Below, piece by piece: positions 1 to 11,459 of a stretch of DNA of 64,000 bases (positions are counted from its first letter, which is position 1; each line of letters starts with the position of its first letter). The stretch covers positions 99,094,501 through 99,158,500 of the forward strand of contig NC_091124.1 of assembly GCF_040183065.1 (NCBI RefSeq), in the 5' to 3' direction. The notes under the pieces are model-generated. The model had not been told where the DNA came from, ran no database searches, and was given only the letters and a program-made list of their open reading frames with translations. This stretch comes from Periplaneta americana (lineage: Eukaryota; Arthropoda; Insecta; Blattodea; Blattidae). The translations under genes and the position numbers were made by a program.

Positions 1-462
1 AGCAATGACAACGCCTTTTAATGTCGATATCAGACACAACAGATGCAGAAACACTGCACTCGCCCGTGCCGTGTGCGTCTTATCCATTCTGATCCTCGGA
101 TTTAAGACATGCCCTATATTCTCTACAACGTTGAGCATTGCTTTTAGACACACCATTCCATTTGTCTCGATATTCTCTATCATCCTGATGCTCTTCCATC
201 TATTTCGTTTTGGTTTTTTGAGTGATAATTTTCGACATTTTGAAATTCTGACGCCAAATTCAATTTACATGCACACCATTCGCTTGTTTTAAATGACCTT
301 ATACAGCAATCTATTATGCCTTAAATATATCTTCATTCCCTTTCAAATGACAAGTCGATCATAGAAATACGTCAATTTAGTCTGAAGTTACAGCCGATAC
401 TAAAATGAAATGGCGCTGCAATCGGCGCCATTTTGTTTTCCCTCTCAACATTATAAACTGGA

Positions 463-518
463 TGATAATAATAATAATAATAATAATGATAATAATAATA
501 ATAATAATCATCATCATC
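463..518. repeat. (AAT)n microsatellite
   Basis: A run of AAT units with one GAT interruption is followed by a short CAT stretch. The apparent poly-isoleucine reading frame across it is only translated microsatellite. Confidence 0.9.
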
Positions 519-945
519 TTTATTGTCATTGAATGAAAAACTTCACTATAGACATTGTCAAATGTTACAATCTTACTACAATACATTTCATAGATATACA
601 AAATAAAAATTTAATTATTAAAACAATGTAGATATTTATCAAATTACATAATATAAAGTTAAAAGTACTATATTTACTAGATAAAAGACAGTATCCAGTA
701 CTAATTGTCATATGTTTAATAACTAATTAAGAATACTACAAACAGAGGTTAATAATAAACTTTAAAAATGCAATATAAGGTAGTGCAATTTACTCTGTTC
801 ATTAGTACATTGAAATTTATATGTAAATTGATTTACCACTAGGTTTCATTTAAAATCTCATTATTGTCATTGAACTCCTGTAGGCAAATTCTGAAACAAC
901 CGTGACACGTAACTTCCGTACTATTGGCACACCTGAAGCGTATAT
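519..945. other. AT-rich stretch, nothing recognised
   Basis: AT-rich sequence with no coding frame, terminal repeat or RNA-like structure that I can recognise. Confidence 0.5.
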
Positions 946-1018
946 CTCACTCTCTCTCTCTCTCACTCTCACTCTCTCTCTCTCCCTCCCCCTCCCCCCT
1001 CTCTCTCCCTCTCCCTCT
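946..1018. repeat. CT-rich microsatellite
   Basis: Degenerate (CT)n with CTCC interruptions. It abuts an AATCC micro-repeat that opens the first copy of the satellite spacer block. Confidence 0.9.
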
Positions 1019-1019
1019 A

Positions 1020-1190
1020 ATCCAATCCAATCCAATCTAAAAATATTTATACTCCTACACAGAAAAAAACACATATAAATCCAAACACTCCAGATAACAG
1101 GGCTAAACTGTAAAACGAAATGTTGTGATAACTTAATGTACAGCAGTGGATTACTCTTGTCTTCCATTGACAGTCGAATTACATGTCGAT
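1020..1190 (+). repeat. Satellite spacer block, copy 1
   Basis: The block begins with AATCC repeats, then reads ACTCCTACACAG, CACTCCAGATAACAGGGCTA and a GTGGATTAC tail. Related blocks at 2136-2240, 2563-2700 and 3525-3630 share the same order of motifs, so this is a repeated unit and not unique sequence. It alternates with the arrays of roughly 40-bp units. Confidence 0.8.
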
Positions 1191-1378
1191 GGCTGAGAAC
1201 CAGACTGTTCTAAGTCCAACATTTTATAAGAAAGAAATCTGTTTCATTGTGTTCCAGTTCTTGTCTGCATATATGAAACGAACAAAATGGTAAATATTCC
1301 TCTCCATAAGGTTGCTATGAAGCTATTCCAAATCGTTTCATGAAGCTTTGAATGTCAGGAGCTTAAAATAGCTCTCCT

Positions 1379-1379
1379 G

Positions 1380-1443
<64 letters not shown>

Positions 1444-1455
1444 CTATATATATAT
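1379..1455. repeat. Poly(A) then (TA)n microsatellite
   Basis: About 17 A residues run into a long TA repeat, which is interrupted once by GGC near its end. Confidence 0.9.
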
Positions 1456-1496
1456 GGAACAGTCTGGCTCTGGGCCATCGATATATGATCCATATA

Positions 1497-2112
1497 CTCG
1501 CTCTGTTTCTGTTATAACACAGTACGCATGATCAGAACTCCAAGTTCCAGATTTAACACGCGCACAGTAATTCAAGTTTCAATCTAAGAAACTCCGCGTG
1601 TTCATATGTATAACACCCTGCGCATGCTCACTATGCCAAGTTTCTGTTTTAACAGACTGCGCATGCTCAGTGACCCAGATTCTGGTTATAACACACTACG
1701 CATACTCAGTATTCCACGTTCCAATTTAAAGAAACTACGCATGCTCAGTACTCCAAATTCTATTTTATAACACTGCACATGCTCGATATTCCAAGTTCTA
1801 TTTTTAACATAGGCCTACTGCACATGCACACTATTCCAAAATCCAGATTGAACCTATTCCGCAAGCACAATATTACGAGTTCCAGCTATATCACACTGCG
1901 CATGTACCGTATTCCAAATACGAGTTATAACATACTGCGCATGCACAGTATGACAAGTTCCAGTTTAGCACATTACGCATGCACAGTATTCTGAGTTCCA
2001 GTTTTAATACACAGCGCATCCTCATAGTTAAGAGCTTCGTTTTGAACACTATGCGCTTGCTCAGCATTCAAAGTTTCTGTTATGACACACTGTGTAAGCT
2101 CATTGTTTGCAT
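1497..2112 (+). repeat. Degenerate tandem array of ~40-bp TGCGCATGCTCAGT units (array 1)
   Basis: Units of about 38-45 bp follow one another, each with the core TGCGCATGCTCAGT, then TATTCCAAGTTCCAGTTTTA and ACACAC. Units differ by substitutions and small indels, which indicates an old, diverged minisatellite. Short open frames across it are chance readings. Confidence 0.85.
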
Positions 2113-2135
2113 CTCAAGTCTCTATCTCTGTAATG

Positions 2136-2240
2136 CACTCTAAAAATAAATATACTCCTGCACAGAAAAAGTCACATTTAAACCCAAACACTCCAGATAA
2201 CAGGGCTAAACTGTAACACGAAAGGATGTGATAACAGAGG
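2136..2240 (+). repeat. Satellite spacer block, copy 2
   Basis: Contains the same ACTCCTGCACAG, CACTCCAGATAACAGGGCTA and CTGTAACACGAAAG landmarks as the block at 1020-1190. Its GTGG-TTA tail is displaced to about 2430-2475 by intervening sequence. Confidence 0.8.
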
Positions 2241-2465
2241 GCTATATACGTACACATTCTTAGCTCAGTTATCGGTGGATGATCAGCGAAGTAACGTTTC
2301 TCATATTCATAAACCAGTGTTACCGATATGATATAAATTCTGTACAAATAATTAGTCGATAGCCCGGGCTAGTTTAGCTTCTCGTAGCGCGGGGTGGCGA
2401 TATGTCTATGCATAGAACACTTAACAATCAGCAGTGGGTTATACTTGTCTTCCACTGAGATTTGA

Positions 2466-2575
2466 ATTACATAATATGTAATCAACACAGACTTGGATTA
2501 CATATGTAATCCACACATATTTGGATTACATATGTAATCCACTCATAATTGGATTACATATGTAACTCACTCTTA
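2466..2575. repeat. Short tandem repeat with palindromic GGATTACATATGTAATCC core
   Basis: Three to four units of about 33 bp carry the 18-bp perfect palindrome GGATTACATATGTAATCC, separated by ACTCAT- or ACACATATTT-type spacers. It sits between satellite spacer copies 2 and 3. Confidence 0.85.
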
Positions 2576-2715
2576 AAATATAGGGAAAAAGTCACAGTTT
2601 CATCCAAACACTCCAGATAACAGGGATAAACTTTAAGACGAAAGATGTGGAAAGCAGTGGATTACATTTGTGTTCCACTGACAGACGGATTACTTATATG
2701 ATCCATATAATCTGT
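2563..2715 (+). repeat. Satellite spacer block, copy 3
   Basis: Carries CACTCCAGATAACAGGG and GCAGTGGATTACATTTGTG followed by a GGATTAC-ATATGATCCATATA tail. The same tail opens the 40-bp array at 1480, so blocks and arrays are repeated as one composite unit. Confidence 0.8.
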
Positions 2716-2744
2716 CTCTTTCTCTCTCCGCTTCTATTATGACA

Positions 2745-3505
2745 CAGTACTCATGATCAGTATTACAAATTCCAGTTATGATTAAACAGCCCATGCTCAG
2801 TAGTCTAAGTTCCAGTTTTAAGAAACTGCGTCTGCTCATATTTATAACACCCTGCGCATGCTCACTATCCCTAGTTCCTGCGTCAACAGACTGCGCACAC
2901 TCAGTGTTCCCAGTTCCTGTTATAACACACGGTGCATGCTAAGTATTGCATGTTCCATTTTAATTACACTTTGAATGGTCAGTACTCCAAATTCTAGATA
3001 AAACACACTGCGCATGCTCAGTATACCTTGTTCCTGTTCAAACACATTGCCCATGCTCGATATTCAATGTTCCAGTTTTAACATATTGTGCATCCACGCT
3101 ATTCCAAAATCCAGATTGAAATCATTCCTCATGCACAGTATTGCGAGTTCCATCTAAACCACACTGCGCATGTAGGCCTACCGTATTCCAAATACGAGTT
3201 AAGACATACTGCGCATGATCAGTATTCCAAGTTTCAGAGTCGACACACTACGCTCAGTACTCCGAATTTTAGTTACAAAACACTACGCATGCTCAGTATT
3301 CCTCGTCCATTTTAAACATATTGCGCGTGCTGAATATTTCAAGTTGAAGTTTTAACACATTGCGCATGCTGAGTATTCCGAGTTCCAGTTTTAACACACA
3401 GCGCAAGCTCAGTGTTACGTGTTCCAGTTTTAACGTAAGATGCCAGTTCAGCATTCCAAATTTCTTTTATTACACACTGCGCATGCTCAGTGTTTCCAGC
3501 TCTCT
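2745..3505 (+). repeat. Degenerate tandem array of ~40-bp units (array 2)
   Basis: A second run of the TGCGCATGCTCAGT / TATTCCAAGTTCCAGTTTTAA unit. Unit order and diverged variants (for example a unit with AAATACGAGTTA) match array 1, which supports duplication of a larger block. Confidence 0.85.
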
Positions 3506-3524
3506 TTCTCTCTCACTCTCATTC

Positions 3525-3630
3525 ATCCAATCCAATCCAAAAATATTTATATTCCTACACAGAAAAAGTCACTATAAATCCAAACGTTCCAGATACCAGG
3601 GCTAAACTGTAACATGAAAGAATGTGATAA
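3525..3630 (+). repeat. Satellite spacer block, copy 4
   Basis: AATCCAATCC start, then ATTCCTACACAGAAAAAGTC and GTTCCAGATACCAGGGCTAA as in the other copies. It is followed by a third short array. Confidence 0.8.
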
Positions 3631-3689
3631 GTTTAGGGCCCGGATATACTGTATATGCACTGAAAATACCTAAAATATGCATGCAAATA

Positions 3690-4272
<583 letters not shown>

Positions 4273-4760
4273 GATGGAAATTAAAAAAGTACCATAGGGA
4301 CAGTTTTTAAATCTGTGTTCGACAGCAGTGGAACATAATTTAATTTTGTAATGTGTCCGGTTTGTTGGTAACTATATGCTCATGCCACACGCCAAGCGAA
4401 AGCACAAGCAATGCGCGAAAGCAGGAAAGCAGTAGAATGTAATCAACTGGTGCAGTTTTGAGCAGTGCGGCGGGCTTGGAAGCCCAGTGCACTGGCTAGG
4501 AAGCGGCCGCGTCAAACAGTGTTGATCTTGGGTGGGCTGGGCTGCTGATGCATTAGAACTAGCAGTGCTGAGCTGTGGCCAGTCTGCAGGACTCTAGAGG
4601 AGAGACATATAGCTGTCTCCGCTTTCCGCTCTCTCATAGACACTGCAGGCTGCTAGATGTCGATGTACAGGTTGCAGCGCTATTTGTTTTATTATCATTT
4701 GTACAATCTATAGCGAGTGGGCACCACCAACTGGGTGTGGTCGGCTTTTCGTAACTTACA
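4273..4760. other. Comparatively GC-rich stretch, no gene recognised
   Basis: From about 4380 to 4640 the base composition is clearly richer in G+C than the surroundings and includes a GCGGCCGC site. I see no coding frame or known repeat. Confidence 0.4.
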
Positions 4761-4779
4761 TCTTAGCCGCATTGAATAG

Positions 4780-6100
4780 TAACATTAATATAAAAAGAAA
4801 AAACGTGCGTCATTTGCTACAACTTGTCTATGATCTTACTTCAGTTAGAATTAATACTGCCACATTGCGTTCTAGTAAAATATTAGGGGAGGTATGGCCT
4901 CTCTCTCGTCCCCTGAAAATTCGCTGCTAGTCCAGACGGGATGATCTCAGATTTGGGCATTTGTGGAATGATTTATGCCCAACACAGAATCTTCTTTATT
5001 ACACAGAACATATTTTAGTGATTTAAAAATGGAGATTCTGCATAAATTGCTTCCAAACAGTCTTGACAAGTTATTAGTCGAAACATACATAGCTGTACTT
5101 TTCTTTTGTAAAATGCTGGTACCTTTTTTAGCCAAAGTATCTGCCTGTTCATTCCCTTGTATGCCGCAGTGTGCAAGTATCCATTGTATAGTAATGGCTT
5201 TTTTAAAGCAGTGAGAATATTAATAGCTTTCTGGATTGTAGTATTTTGTATAATAGGGCCGTCTTAACAGCAGTATAGGCCCCCGGACAAAGAAGTGCAC
5301 TAAGCCTGCCTACTAGGAAACCACTCATAGAAATAAACATGTAAATTATCTATAAAATACACTTCACATTAAAAAGAAAGCATGATGTATAGCTAAGGTT
5401 GATCAATACATATGTTTGGATAATATAACATGAGCCCTGAATTTGTAAAACAAAAAAATCAACATAAAAATGGTACTTGGTTGATAAATCACATTGACAG
5501 AAATAACACAGTCATGAATTATTTATTATTGATCAAGTGTTCAACACAAACATTTGCAAAATTTTTTTGCAGACAATTCCTTTATAATAATTGACTTAAA
5601 GTCATTAGTCTTCAGGATGTTAGACATGCCAACTCTCTACTACAAATCGCAATTTTTCTCCTTCTACCGAGTTAGGAGATTTTAATGTTGAGGCAAATGA
5701 TCGGAAATTAAAATTAGTGTTACATTCTGGTCTGTGCTATTGCTCGTGGGTCCCCCGGGAAACTGACCACCGTGCCCATGCTAACTGGTACTTTGCGTGA
5801 TGCTATAACTTGAATAGCAGAAGAAGAATCACTAAGGATTACTGCTTTCTAGAACATGTTTATCCTGTCCACTTGTTATAATAAAGTCATATAATTACAT
5901 TGCCAAGATTTCTCCATCGAAATGTATTGTGTTACATCCTGCTGACACAAAAACTAAACTAACTACAGTGGATTCCTGCTCCAGCACTACCTTCTTTATC
6001 ACACAGGAAACCATCAGTATAAATATGCAGCCAGTCGTACTTTGGATATAAAGTAAAATAGTTTTGAGTAAGTGTAAGCTGGTTTGTGATGTAAGTAAAG
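4780..6100 (-). pseudogene. LINE RNase H domain remnant, interrupted
   Basis: Read on the - strand from about 6070 down, it encodes in order HIYTDGFLCDKEGSAGAG, FDGEI, KAVILSDSSSAIQVIA, and then after a gap TIQWILAHCGIQGNEQADTLAKKG. These are the four acidic blocks of the RNase H domain found at the C-terminus of RNase H-bearing LINEs, followed by the usual post-RNase H linker. Stops and frameshifts make it dead. Roughly 5255-5795 does not fit the domain and splits it between the third and fourth blocks. Its edges (GGGCCGTCTTAA and GGGTCCCCCGGGAAACTG) look like an inserted repeat, but no clean target duplication was found. The family is probably the same as at 46864. Confidence 0.8.
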
Positions 6101-6538
6101 TATGTGTCCATTATATTTTCTTGTTCATGTATTGATTCTCTTGTTCACTGCAATGCAACTTATGTAAACATTTCCACGGTGTAATATTACATACAATACA
6201 GGAAGAGATCAAAAGCAACTTTACTGCAACAAATTTTGGGAGATTTGTTTTTTCCATTTTCAGTGCTATCATTACATATTTTAATTGTTGATGGACTCAA
6301 CGTCTCAACTTTCGTTATAAAGGATCTCTAGTCTAGACGTTACAGAAAATGAAGAATTTATCATTTAATCTAAGTAATAAATTTTATTTTTATTTGGGTA
6401 CTTAGGGAACATACGTATACCTAGATTTATTAATGGTATATTAATGGAGGTCATGGTTGGATCCAACCAATTAGAAGGAGAATGCTCATTGTCTCAACTC
6501 TTACATTGCTTCAAATAGCTTACTAGGCCTACTAGTAG

Positions 6539-6721
6539 CACAGTCTAGTATATACAGTCACGAAGCTTGAGGTGATGAGAGTACTAGGAACAATAGACGT
6601 GCCCATACTATTTCGCATTGTCTGTGATGAGGCGATAGTAGCGATCCTAGTGATTAGCAACTATCTATGGATGCATATTCCCTACGTATTGAGCTTCGTG
6701 ACAGTATAATATACTAGACTG
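6539..6721. mobile_element. MITE-A, copy 1
   Basis: 183 bp beginning CACAGTCTAGTATATACAGT and ending with the inverse of it (TATACTAGACTG), with terminal inverted repeats of about 30 bp. It is flanked by a perfect 9-bp direct duplication TACTAGTAG (6530-6538 and 6722-6730). It has no coding capacity. A second copy of the same length lies at 15918-16100. Confidence 0.85.
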
Positions 6722-6814
6722 TACTAGTAGTAAGCTATTTGGTTGCTCATACACGCACTTATCTCCGGGAGGTATGTCCGAATTGGATGATTATCCATAC
6801 ATGTTCAGACTCAC

Positions 6815-9803
6815 CTCCTAGCACGGCCGACTTGATGCTCGCTTTGCTTCTTCCTTACCGGCCTTGACAATTCATGTTGATCCCTGTGTTAAAGCTGTAA
6901 TCGAGAAAATATGAAATTTCCACCAGATGGCATTAGCTGCCAATGTTCGCTGAGGAATGTGTGTATGGTTTCTTGTGCGATTATACTAAAATATTGTGCT
7001 TCTTCCTACTGGTAACTGGTAAGTGAGTTTATTGTGATGTGATTCAAAATGGTGAATTGTTGTGTACCATTGTGTACTTGGAATAGAAAAAATAGTGGAG
7101 GAGCAATATCATTCCACGAATTTCCGAGTGATAGAGAAAGACGCGAAAAATGGCTTAAAGTGATTTACTGCCAAGACTTCGTTCCAAACAGCAACTCCCC
7201 ATCTCCAGTCGTTTGTAGTTCACTTTTCAAGGAAGAAGATTATTCTAATAATGGAAAATTTAGACCATTAAAACCAAATGCTGTGCCAACAATATTCCAT
7301 CATTATCCTAGGTATAAAGTGATAAGATATTAAAAAACCAAGACGAACGACTACTAAAACTGATCTCCCTCCACCAAAGAAACGCAAATCTTTTAGTAAT
7401 ATTGGTTTTTCACTATTTGAAGAAAATGTCCCGAGTGGCTCAACATCAGTTAGTGACATTTCCTTCTTGCCAGTTGAAAATGACCATAAAGCCACGCAAA
7501 CAGACGCTGTCAACATTGACGAGCTAAAAAGAAATATTAACAGATTGCATGTGAAAATTACACGACTTAATCGGGTGTTACAAGAGAAGTAAGATGAGAT
7601 AACGAAAACAACCGAAAAACTCCAACTAATTGAAAGAGATCCGTTACATAAGGAACTGGAAAATGTAAAGAAAGAGGCAGATGAAGCAGTATTCATGCAA
7701 AATTTATCCTAGATCAGCTGCTTAATCATCGAAAGAGAATACCAAGATGGAATAGTGAGACAATCAGAGAATGCATAATACTGTAATACATATCTCCTAA
7801 AGGTTATTCCCATATACGATCAAGAGGTTTTTTTAAACTGCCTTCTAAGAGAACACTCACGAGATATTCTGGCCCTACTGATTGCTCGTCTGGTGTCACT
7901 CCTTTGATTAAAGAAAGGTTGGTCTTAGAGGCAAAATACCTCACTGTAGTTGAGCGGTTTTCATCACTTATTGTAGACGAGGCTGCAATCAACCCCAAGA
8001 TAATATACGATCGCAAGCTTGATACTTTTTTTGGCTATAAGGAAACCAACAGAAGCACAAAGAAATGAGGATGAAATACGGTACTTGATACTCCCAAGAA
8101 AGAAGTAGTGGCTAATCGAGTCTTGTGTTTTGTTTTAAGGGGACTCTCAACCAGCTACCATATACCATGTGGATTTTTCTTCACAAAACAATTATCAGGG
8201 CAAGAGTTACATATACTAACATTGCAAGTGATTAGTGAAGTCGAAAAATGTGGTTTCATAGTTATTAGAATTGTTTCTGACAACATAAAAGCAATATTAC
8301 AATGATGAAGCATTTTTCAGGTGGTTCATTGAAACCCGTGACCACACACCCTTGTGATGGAAACAGAAAGTTATTTCTAAGTTTTGACCAGAGCCACATA
8401 TTGAAAAACATCAGAACCCAATTCCTGGAACGTGAAATGTCTGATGGTACTGGAATAATCTCAGGGAAATATGTGAAATTGTTACACAAACTTCAAAAAG
8501 ATGATACAGTGAAACCTGTTAGATATCTCACGAAAAAACACGTTGAGCCTACTGCATTAAATTTCAAAAAAAAATGAACGTTCGGAGGGCAAAAAAAATC
8601 TTCTCCATGTGGAATTGCTATCAGAACATTGAAAGCAAATGCAAGGTCACGCCCTGAAGCCCACAAATTCAAAGATTCTGATGCGACATTGACTTTTATG
8701 GAAAATATCAACAAGTGGTTCACAATGCATGATATTAGCAATTCACATTATCATGTAGAAAGTAGAAATGATAAGCTACAGTTCTTCTCTTGTGATGATT
8801 ATCGTCTAGACTGGCTAGAAAATTATTTCCTTTCTTATCTCCATACAACGAAGTGTGCAAGTAGCACACGTCAAAAAGATTTCCTAACTAACGAGACATA
8901 TGAAGCTATCACGTTGACAACAAAATCAACTGTTCTCTGCATTAAATATCTTTTAGAAAATGGGTACCATTATGTTCTTACTAGAGCATTTTCAAGTGAT
9001 CCTGTTGAGTCGCTCTTTAGTACAGTACATTGCGCCGTATGTCCGGATCAAATGGCATGTTGGATGCAAGGGCAGTGAACTTCAGTTTACAAAAGATATT
9101 GAAAACGGGTATTTTGTGCATGTCAAACTTCAGCAGTGTAATTCCCTCTCTTGCAATGCCAATTTGTGATGAAGACAGCCAAAAACGACTTGCTAATATC
9201 ATTACTGTGAAATTTGTTAGGCCACCTCTAGATAACATTGCAGCAGCTTTAACTGAAAAGCTTGTTTCTTCGAATAATGCGGCTTATAATCCACTGAGTC
9301 GCAAAATCTTGAAACTATGATTCTTGAATCTGCAATATCAAGTGGAATGTACCAGTGCAGTGAGTGAAATTATAAAACTTAGTACAAGTTATGGTAAATA
9401 TCTACCCTAAGTGATTACTTAGAAACACCGCAGTTTAGGCTAGGGGTGCTACTCAGCTTATGAACTACAAAATTACGTCTCTGTCATCATGTTACTTAAA
9501 ATGAACAGGTTACTATGTGGTACCTTGCCTGCTTTTAAACTCACGCTTTTACCATAATTAACAGAACTAAACATAATAACACTTATTATTTTCTTATTTA
9601 TTATTTATTATTTATAAGTGTTATTATTACTTTTTAATCATTTATTTTAATTCATAATGAGTATTTCTTCTGTGGACACCAGAGCTTGGTAGACAGCGCC
9701 TCGTGGTGGAATTGAGAAATTATCCAATTTCAAGAAAATATTACTATTGTCAAGGCCGTATACAAAAAAGCGAAGGTAACATCAAGTCAGCCGTGCTCCT
9801 AGA
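6815..9803 (+). mobile_element. P-like (THAP9-type) DNA transposon, about 3 kb
   Basis: Imperfect inverted repeats of about 58 bp enclose a THAP/P-type transposase pseudogene. The left arm, 6815-6872, reads CTCCTAGCACGGCCGACTTG then a GGCCTTGACAATT end. The right arm, 9746-9803, is its inverse. The total length, near 3.0 kb, is typical of P elements. I could not define a clear 8-bp target duplication. 9331-9745 is non-coding sequence of the element. Confidence 0.75.
7049..9330 (+). pseudogene. P-element-type transposase with N-terminal THAP domain (pseudogene)
   Basis: The first 94 codons form a THAP zinc finger (Cys5, Cys9, ISFHEFPSD, W35, Cys56). The terminal His ligand is replaced by Leu59 (CSSLF instead of C-x2-HF). 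After a frame break near 7320-7335 the frame resumes with a lysine-rich stretch and the leucine-rich coiled coil IDELKRNINRLHVKITRLN, as in P transposases. RNase H-like blocks follow: GFFKLPSKRTL, VDEAAINPKIIYDRK with the first catalytic Asp, VSDN with the second, FDQSHILKNIRTQFL, then the C-terminal region at 8629-9050 ending ARAFSSDPVESLFSTV. At least four frameshifts or stops disable it. The assignment rests on motif order and on the enclosing inverted repeats. Confidence 0.8.
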
Positions 9804-10136
9804 CACCAAGAAGACATAAGAGGTCGTTGAAGCTAGATTGAATTCCATTATTTCCCATAGAGAAATGCGATCACTCAAGAAATACAATTCCATAGTTCTG
9901 CGTTCATTGTTTGTGATTCCGTTGCGCTCTTTTCAAAGAGTACGCTATATCTATAGTTTCTCTTTATAAGTTTTATAACTTTTTTGATTTTGAATAAGCA
10001 TGGAAAAGTTCTGTACATTTCTATATATTCTAAAAAAACATGATGATTGTTCCTTAAAGTTCTGTACATTTCTACATATTCTAAAAAAAAAAAAAATCCA
10101 TGATATGTTCCTAAATCTTAGCTTTCACGTACTGTA
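9804..10136. other. AT-rich spacer with short duplication
   Basis: AAGTTCTGTACATTTCTA-ATATTCTAAAAAA occurs twice (10007-10038 and 10060-10093), a local 50-bp tandem duplication. Nothing else was recognised. Confidence 0.5.
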
Positions 10137-10275
10137 CGAGCAAATGCTGGGTAACTTTCGGTGCTGGACCCTGGACGCATTTCACCGGCATTATCACCTT
10201 CATTTCATTCAGACCCTAAATAATCTGAGATGTTGATGCAGCGTCATAAAATAACACAATAAAAATATAAAAAAA
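10137..10275 (+). repeat. SINE-1, 5'-truncated copy
   Basis: Starts at GAGCAAATGCTGGGTAACTT and runs through the CACCGGCATTATCACCTTCA and GATGTTGATGCAGCGTC landmarks to an A-rich tail. It lacks the tRNA-like head seen in the complete copies at 14708 and 37762. Confidence 0.9.
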
Positions 10276-10703
10276 ATTAGCTTTCATAGCTTGCCGTCAT
10301 TTCGCTAGAGAGAACTGCAAAACGTAACAATGAAATCTCGACCAGATGATCGCAGTATCGTTTGTTTCTATGCTTACTTTTTCTGCCGCTTGATTTGGAG
10401 AGCTCTACAGTCAAAAAATTTCAAGCAGTCCTAAAAGTCTGGAGGCTTGTCTCAAGGCCAAAAGCCTTGATACTTTTCGCCCATATACGACTAGACTTGC
10501 ATATGGATTTCGGTTTTCACAGAGTGCGTGTATGAGGTCCTATATATTCAATTATTATCGAGGGACTCTCGGCAGATGCACGTCTTTTTTTTCCCCCTCT
10601 ACAGATCGGCACTTGTTTTTCCTCCGACTCGAGACGAAACTATCACTAATGCCAGAACAGATTCCTTATAATATAGTGTATGCTGAAGTCTAGCCTCCTA
10701 AGA

Positions 10704-11062
10704 ATGGAAATAGTCAAGCGTATGGAATATCGGGAGAAACTGGAAGAAAGTGTATCGGCCGGTTGGAAAACATCGCATATAATATTCTACACGATCAATA
10801 CACTAATAAGCATTATCAGTTACTCTACATTCAATAGCATACTGAAAACCTTTGACGGTTACTGCATCTTATTTGGTGACGTTTATTTTGCTGTAGAAGA
10901 AAATGTCACATTGAGGCCTTACATCAGCATACCTCAATCGGATTGGGGCAACTCAAAAATCTGTCACTTTTCTCAAGCTGTTTCCTGTTTGTCGATAATA
11001 TTCTCCGCAATATGGACGTGTCTCTTCCTGATGTGCGGAAAGGGAGGCACAGGTAAAAGTGG
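10704..11062 (+). CDS. TMEM179: TMEM179-like membrane protein, exon 1
   Basis: First recognised coding exon of a small four-pass membrane protein. It holds a hydrophobic segment (IIFYTINTLISIISY), the FDGYCILFGDVYF and WGNSKICHFSQA stretches that correspond to the first loop of vertebrate TMEM179 (GRCLLF, then ACRFS), and a second membrane segment ending CLFLMCGKGG. It ends at a GG|GTAAGC donor after 11062, in phase 2. Reading on without splicing meets a stop immediately. The ATG at 10704 has the better context (A at -3, G at +4). An in-frame ATG at 10680 is also possible, and a further 5' exon cannot be excluded. The family has no settled biochemical function. The identity rests on the spacing of Cys and Trp residues across all four exons. 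Confidence 0.75.
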
Positions 11063-11459
11063 GTAAGCCAGAAAATATACAATAGGCCTACATACCGGTA
11101 TACTTCACAGTCACAATAACAAAGGAATCTGGTAAAGTCTAAGATTGTCATTGAATGGAAGATAATATCGTCGCCTGAATGCAAGAAATAGGTAACTTGA
11201 TTTTTCATACTTTGTGACATTGCCTATTTACTTATTTATTGCCCTAAGGAAAATGTCTCGTTTTCTTGTACCTGTTTGTTATATTGGAAAATAGATGTCG
11301 CTGGTATCGTTCGATCAGTTACTTAGTTCTTGCATTACATTTTGTGCGATTTTTGCTATGCTATAAAAGAGGTAACTAAAAAAACGCAAATTTCGAGTTA
11401 CCTAGTTCTTGCATTCACGTGACGATATAAAATAACAGAAACAGGTTAAATAATTGATT

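Noticed and set aside
2466-2575. CRISPR-like array of palindromic repeats
   Set aside because: Repeats and spacers are both repetitive, the spacers are short and alike, and the genome is an animal's.
4380-4640. CpG-island-like promoter in a GC-richer stretch with GCGGCCGC
   Set aside because: No adjacent exon or transcript signal on either strand, and the composition shift alone is weak.
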